The notes below the pieces were generated by a model that searched no databases, had not been told where the DNA came from, and saw nothing but the letters and a program-made list of their open reading frames with translations. Shown here piece after piece: positions 7,642 through 10,113 of a stretch of DNA of 10,113 nucleotides. Position 1 is the stretch's first letter. Each line of letters begins with the position of its first letter. Both the position numbers and the translations under genes were made by a program. The DNA is from an uncultured Clostridia bacterium (GTDB taxonomy: Bacteria > Bacillota > Clostridia > Christensenellales > Borkfalkiaceae): the NCBI GenBank assembly GCA_900557285.1, contig USSJ01000022.1, forward strand, positions 1 to 10,113. Direction: 5' to 3'.

Positions 7642-8106
7642 TTATGCGTTTTGCGCTTGTTTCGGCATTTCCTGCAAAACCTCGCCGCATGCATCTAAAA
7701 ACTCATTCGCCTTCGTCAGAAAATCACCGATCTTGTCCTCACCCAGCCGTTCCATAATCTTCTGCACAAAAAGATTGACCCGCTCTTTCATCTGATTGTA
7801 AATATCCAAAGCCTTTTCACTCAGCTCAATATAGGCAATCTTACGATCTTTCACGTCCGGAACCCGACAGACAATCTCACGCGTCTCCAATTTGTTCACC
7901 ATCTGCGATACCGCCGATCGCGTGATCCCCAAACTCTTCGCCAATCGGCTCGATATCAGCCGCCTGCCCGATTCCTTCGCCGCTATGATTTCCCGCACCA
8001 TCTGCATTTCTGTATTGTTTAAACTCAATTTATCGTCAATAATTTTGACCTCTTCCATCCTCTTATTTATACGGTACATCTCCCGCAAAAAAACACTCGC
8101 TTCCAT
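7642..8106 (-). CDS. MarR-family transcriptional regulator
   Basis: A 154-residue winged-helix regulator. The DNA-binding core is clear: the RLAKSLGITRSAVSQMV helix-turn-helix (54-70) with recognition helix about 62-74, followed by the beta-wing containing the DVKDRK motif (84-89) and a LSEKA segment that starts the dimerisation helices (95-154). This matches the usual MarR length. ATG 8106 has a very strong ribosome binding site AAGGAGG (8112-8118 on the plus strand) with a 5-nt gap. It is the first gene of an operon with the fused ABC transporter. In such pairs the regulator commonly represses both genes until an effector, often a toxic compound, binds; that is inference from the family. 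A TTAA-rich palindrome overlapping its own transcription start suggests self-repression. Confidence 0.93.
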   Translation of the reverse strand: MEASVFLREMYRINKRMEEVKIIDDKLSLNNTEMQMVREIIAAKESGRRLISSRLAKSLGITRSAVSQMVNKLETREIVCRVPDVKDRKIAYIELSEKALDIYNQMKERVNLFVQKIMERLGEDKIGDFLTKANEFLDACGEVLQEMPKQAQNA

Positions 8107-8118
8107 TTTTTCCTCCTT

Positions 8119-8143
8119 CTTAAGTTAAGTTCTTAATTGTTAA
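8119..8143 (-). promoter_or_regulatory. Candidate MarR operator (TTAA-rich palindromes)
   Basis: CTTAAGTTAAG (8119-8129) is an inverted repeat with a single central base, and TTAATTGTTAA (8133-8143) is a second short symmetric element; TTAA occurs four times in 24 bp. The block lies between the -10 hexamer and the ribosome binding site of marR, covering the expected transcription start near 8139. This is where a MarR self-repressor often binds. The match to any specific known operator is not claimed. Confidence 0.5.
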
Positions 8144-8145
8144 AT

Positions 8146-8174
8146 ATTTTAGCCAACTCCTTAACAAAAGTCAA
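8146..8174 (-). promoter_or_regulatory. Sigma-A promoter of the marR-ABC transporter operon
   Basis: On the minus strand TTGACT (8174-8169) and TAAAAT (8151-8146) are separated by exactly 17 bp. Each differs from consensus by one base. The start codon of marR is about 33 nt downstream of the expected transcription start. Confidence 0.85.
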
Positions 8175-8424
8175 CCGCACAAGCAGCTTCTCTAAATAAT
8201 TTCATCACAATATCATTTTTTCACCGGATTTTAATATCAGTCGCTCTCTGCGGCTGCCCTCTTTATTCAAAAATTTTTGTCTGTACAGAATTTTTACCCG
8301 ATATAGGCAAACCAGTCCGATTTAAAGAATGCTTTTTGTTCCCAACGCGGCGCACGATACCCGACGGATATTTTTTCGATGGCGCCATGCGTCCCGGATG
8401 AGCTTCCGACGCCGACCGTTTTAT
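8175..8424. other. Intergenic stretch with no supported gene
   Basis: The 250 bp between the marR promoter and the terminator of the next operon hold no reading frame with a ribosome binding site or recognisable protein. A few short palindromes are present, including TCTGTACAGA near 8278 and ATGGCGCCAT near 8380, neither attached to a promoter. A minus-strand frame through this region (8475-8263) begins inside the neighbouring gene and terminator and looks spurious. Confidence 0.6.
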
Positions 8425-8470
8425 AAAAAGCAGGCGGCGGAAAATTTTTGTTTTCCGCCGCCTGCTTTTT
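8425..8470 (-). terminator. Strong intrinsic terminator, 20-bp perfect stem
   Basis: The arms 8425-8444 and 8451-8470 are exact reverse complements (core GCAGGCGGCGGAAAA) around a 6-nt loop and end in T tracts on both strands. On the minus strand it starts at the stop codon of the 61-residue gene, so it terminates the NYN operon. No plus-strand gene ends here, although the symmetry would let it work in both directions. Confidence 0.92.
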
Positions 8471-8654
8471 ACCAATCCTGCTTCTTCAGCGACTGGCTCT
8501 TAACATCGTCGTAATATTCAAAATATTTTTCTTTGAACGTCTTTTTACCTTCCTGCTGCTGCAACAAATTCTGCAGTTCTTCCGGAGTAAAATCGGAAAA
8601 ATCCGCTTCCCCGTCGTAGGAAGAAAAAAATTTGTACAGATCTGCTTCCGACAT
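8469..8654 (-). CDS. Small acidic hypothetical protein (61 aa)
   Basis: I do not recognise this protein. It is 61 residues, hydrophilic and aromatic-rich, with no membrane segment or signal peptide. An acidic N-terminal half (Asp/Glu with Phe and Tyr) is followed by a likely helix FTPEELQNLLQQQEG (22-36) and a Lys-rich tail ending in Trp. It looks like a real gene. AAGGAG lies 7 nt before the ATG, it starts 15 nt after the stop of the NYN-LOTUS gene, and its stop codon abuts a perfect terminator. The two genes form one transcript, so a partner or regulator of the NYN protein is possible, but that is inference from position only. No Cys or metal-binding pattern is seen. Confidence 0.75.
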   Translation of the reverse strand: MSEADLYKFFSSYDGEADFSDFTPEELQNLLQQQEGKKTFKEKYFEYYDDVKSQSLKKQDW

Positions 8655-8669
8655 CCTTTTTCTCCTTGC

Positions 8670-9443
8670 CTATTTCTTTTCTCTGCGGTAAAGATACATG
8701 GTAGTTCCCGCCGCGTCCGTCCCGATACTGTATTTTTTAAGATACGGTGTCAGTTTTTCCATCAATTTCTTAAAAGAATTACAACCGAAATTTTTAGGTA
8801 TAAAATCCGAATACTTCTGTTTCATTTCCGAAGAGATCTGCGCATAAAAAGCTTTGCCGTTGTTATCGATCATACGGTCAATAATATTGTGCAGGTCACT
8901 CTTGCGCTTATTGTCAAGGATCTCCGTTTCTGCAGACGGCAACGGCTGCGCCACGGGTTGCGAAGCCTTGAACTTCAAATTCTGAACTTTCTGCACGGCA
9001 GGTTTTTGTTCGGTTCCGGAATCAAGGTAAATAAATTCATTGAATGCGTTGACAAAACTTTGATTAACGTTGCGTCCGCCCATTCCGATCACCGTTTTAT
9101 CGCGTTCTCGCAATTCGCGGACCAATCGAGTATAATCGGAATCTCCTGCCGCAATGCAGAAAACATCCACATCTTTTTCAAAAAGAATGATCAATGCCTG
9201 AATAATTAAAGCTATATCAATGGTATTTTTCCGAGGCTGGACCTCAAACTGCCGTACAGCCGTCATGGAATACCGGTTCACCTCTTCCTTCCAACCCTTC
9301 ACCGACGTTTTCGACCAATCCGCAAATATACGCTTCACTATGATATTCCCGTAATTGGACGCTTCGTCAAAAATCTGCTTTGCATTTCCCGACGATACGT
9401 TTTCCGCATCGATCAGAACCGCCACATTATTTACCTTATCCAT
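8670..9443 (-). CDS. NYN-domain (LabA/DUF88-like) predicted ribonuclease with C-terminal OST-HTH/LOTUS domain
   Basis: A 257-residue cytoplasmic protein in two parts. Residues 5-141 form a NYN domain, a PIN-like fold: VAVLIDAEN with D12 and N15, D76 in NTIDIALIIQAL, and AAGDSDY with D101 and D103. These acidic positions are the expected metal-binding site of the predicted nuclease. After a Pro/Gln-rich linker (about 143-178), residues about 182-255 match the OST-HTH/LOTUS pattern (DLHNIIDRMI, KNFGCNSFKKLME, then TMYLYRRE), a domain linked to RNA binding, including G-rich RNA. This NYN-LOTUS pairing is a known bacterial architecture of unclear cellular role. ATG 9443 is preceded by an AGGGGA-like site with about an 8-nt gap. 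It heads an operon with the 61-residue gene and has a consensus promoter. All expected acidic residues are present. Target RNA unknown. Confidence 0.93.
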   Translation of the reverse strand: MDKVNNVAVLIDAENVSSGNAKQIFDEASNYGNIIVKRIFADWSKTSVKGWKEEVNRYSMTAVRQFEVQPRKNTIDIALIIQALIILFEKDVDVFCIAAGDSDYTRLVRELRERDKTVIGMGGRNVNQSFVNAFNEFIYLDSGTEQKPAVQKVQNLKFKASQPVAQPLPSAETEILDNKRKSDLHNIIDRMIDNNGKAFYAQISSEMKQKYSDFIPKNFGCNSFKKLMEKLTPYLKKYSIGTDAAGTTMYLYRREKK

Positions 9444-9492
9444 ATCGAATCCCCTTTTTTCATCCCTCGGCCGCTTTGTCGTTTATTTTATT

Positions 9493-9521
9493 ATTATAGC
9501 CGATTTGGGAAAACGTGTCAA
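9493..9521 (-). promoter_or_regulatory. Consensus sigma-A promoter of the NYN-LOTUS operon
   Basis: On the minus strand TTGACA (9521-9516), 17 bp, then TATAAT (9498-9493): a perfect match at both hexamers. The leader to the start codon is about 45 nt. Such a strong constitutive-looking promoter suggests steady, fairly high expression unless repressed; no operator is evident. Confidence 0.92.
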
Positions 9522-9655
9522 GCACGGGCCGCAAATCCTTGCAAAACTTTAAATTCAATGGATGTGTGAAAATCTCTTCGCCCCTTGAAAAATATAAGAC
9601 TCCTTTTTCCCCTATAAAAAATTTTGTTTTTTTTCAAAAACATAGCTGAAAATGA

Positions 9656-9684
9656 TTGAAAAAATTAAAAAAATCCGCTATAAT
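9656..9684 (+). promoter_or_regulatory. Sigma-A promoter of the tRNA gene
   Basis: TTGAAA (9656-9661), 17 bp, TATAAT (9679-9684). Transcription would begin near 9691, only about 6 nt before the mature tRNA 5' end. It is divergent from the NYN promoter; the 134 bp between the two -35 boxes are AT-rich with no gene. Confidence 0.9.
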
Positions 9685-9696
9685 AATAAAGCATTC

Positions 9697-9772
9697 GGGG
9701 ATGTAGCTCACCCGGTAGAGCGATACGTTCGCAACGTATAGGTAGTCAGTTCGAGTCTGATCATCTCCACCA
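9697..9772 (+). tRNA. tRNA-Ala (anticodon CGC)
   Basis: A 76-nt cloverleaf with encoded CCA. The acceptor GGGGATG pairs with CATCTCC and includes a G3:U70 pair, the classical alanine identity element. The D arm is GCTC/GAGC with GG in the loop. The anticodon stem ATACG/CGTAT encloses loop TTCGCAA, so the anticodon at positions 34-36 is CGC, reading GCG. The T arm GTCAG/CTGAT has loop TTCGAGT. Discriminator A73 also fits alanine. The gene has its own promoter and terminator, so it is a single-gene unit. GCG is a very common alanine codon in the plus-strand genes of this window, which fits having this isoacceptor. Confidence 0.96.
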
Positions 9773-9777
9773 ACCTT

Positions 9778-9830
9778 AAACCTAAATTGAACATCTCAGA
9801 AAGGGTGTTTGATTTAGGTTTTTTCTTTTT
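9778..9830 (+). terminator. Intrinsic terminator of the tRNA gene
   Basis: AAACCTAAAT (9778-9787) pairs with ATTTAGGTTT (9812-9821). The stem continues inward for about nine more pairs with several G-U wobbles, and is followed by TTTCTTTTT. It begins 5 nt after the tRNA CCA end. Confidence 0.85.
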
Positions 9831-9950
9831 GTACGCAGCAGAACACGATTGCATTTAAAACCAAAAAAGGGCTTTGTAAGACTTGTAACATTTTATTGCA
9901 AGCGCGACGAAAACAGAAACAGGCAAAATCCGAAAGAAAAAAAGGATAGA

Positions 9951-10015
9951 GCGGCGGCGGGGGTGATCGCCAAGCGGTTCAGCGGCGATTGCCTCCCCCC
10001 GCCGCCGCGTTTTTC
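9951..10015 (+). terminator. GC-rich terminator-like hairpin with no assigned gene
   Basis: GCGGCGGCGGGGG (9951-9963) pairs perfectly with CCCCCGCCGCCGC (9996-10008). An inner stem ATCGCC/GGCGAT (9966-9971 with 9984-9989) closes a 12-nt loop. GTTTTT follows directly on the plus strand; on the minus strand the T run is separated from the stem by 7 nt, so plus-strand use is favoured. No coding gene lies between the tRNA terminator and this site (9831-9950). It could back up the tRNA terminator, end a small RNA, or serve a minus-strand gene beyond the right edge. Confidence 0.75.
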
Positions 10016-10041
10016 GTTTCGGTTTCCGTTGTTTCTTTGTT

Positions 10042-10110
10042 ATGGGTGATGTGCTTGTCTGCGGCGGGCGTAGCCCGTCGCACTTGTATCAAGACAAGCA
10101 CACTCCCCAT
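10042..10110. repeat. Nested inverted repeat at the right edge
   Basis: Outer arms 10042-10060 and 10092-10110 are reverse complements except for three adjacent positions (ATGGG, mismatch, then TGTGCTTGTCT against AGACAAGCACA, mismatch, CCCAT). Inside, GCGGCGGGC (10061-10069) and GCCCGTCGC (10073-10081) form a 9-bp stem with one G-U pair and loop GTA. A 10-nt unpaired stretch (10082-10091) sits on one side only. No T tract follows. It could be a short palindromic repeat element or a structured RNA leader; the window ends 3 bp later. Confidence 0.7.
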
Positions 10111-10113
10111 CCT

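Noticed and set aside
8278..8288. Palindrome TCTGTACAGA as a possible SOS-type operator
   Set aside because: It is too short, does not match the Gram-positive LexA box, and is not placed at a promoter.
8263..8475. 70-residue minus-strand frame
   Set aside because: It starts inside the 61-residue gene, runs through its terminator, has no ribosome binding site, and is basic low-complexity sequence.
8448..9209. 253-residue plus-strand frame
   Set aside because: It is antisense to the NYN-LOTUS operon, which has clear motifs, start sites, promoter and terminator.
9849..10049. 66-residue plus-strand frame right of the tRNA
   Set aside because: It has a TTG start without a ribosome binding site and reads straight through a strong terminator hairpin.

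Overview
The window reads as a chromosomal stretch of a low-to-mid GC Gram-positive bacterium, most likely an uncultured gut-type Clostridia (Bacillota). The reasons are strong AGGAG-type ribosome binding sites, near-consensus sigma-A promoters with 17-bp spacers, the gene families present, and heavy use of GCG/ACG codons in the plus-strand genes. The exact lineage is inference; no marker gene here settles it.

Left part (1-4999, plus strand): a 24-bp minisatellite reaching the left edge, then an AT-rich control region with TTACA-type direct repeats at about 11-bp spacing that resemble a Firmicute Pho box. A Na+/phosphate cotransporter gene with a PhoU-like tail follows (401-2086). Next come a perfect 14-bp hairpin and an 18-bp minisatellite (2256-2505). 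After a very good extended -10 promoter lies a two-gene operon for an OmpR/PhoB-type response regulator (2645-3301) and a PhoR-like sensor kinase (3305-4999). Together these suggest a phosphate uptake and phosphate sensing locus.

Middle part (about 4725-8174, minus strand): a MarR-family regulator and, 46 nt downstream, a large fused ATPase/permease of the MacB/FtsX type. The permease loses all family resemblance at about 5121, just after its second membrane segment. It then runs on as a meaningless frame antisense to the kinase gene. This looks like a 3' deletion or rearrangement junction, or an assembly join. The marR promoter and a TTAA-rich palindromic operator candidate are clear.

Right part (8425-10113): a minus-strand operon of a NYN-nuclease/LOTUS protein and a 61-residue acidic protein of unknown function, with a perfect consensus promoter and a 20-bp-stem terminator. 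A divergent tRNA-Ala(CGC) gene has its own promoter and terminator. Beyond it are a second, very GC-rich terminator-like hairpin with no gene in front of it and a nested inverted repeat at the right edge.

The clearest candidates for something unusual are the truncated transporter junction, the Pho-box-like repeats, and the two unrelated minisatellites that bracket the phosphate transporter gene. I see no CRISPR array, transposase, phage gene or defence cassette.
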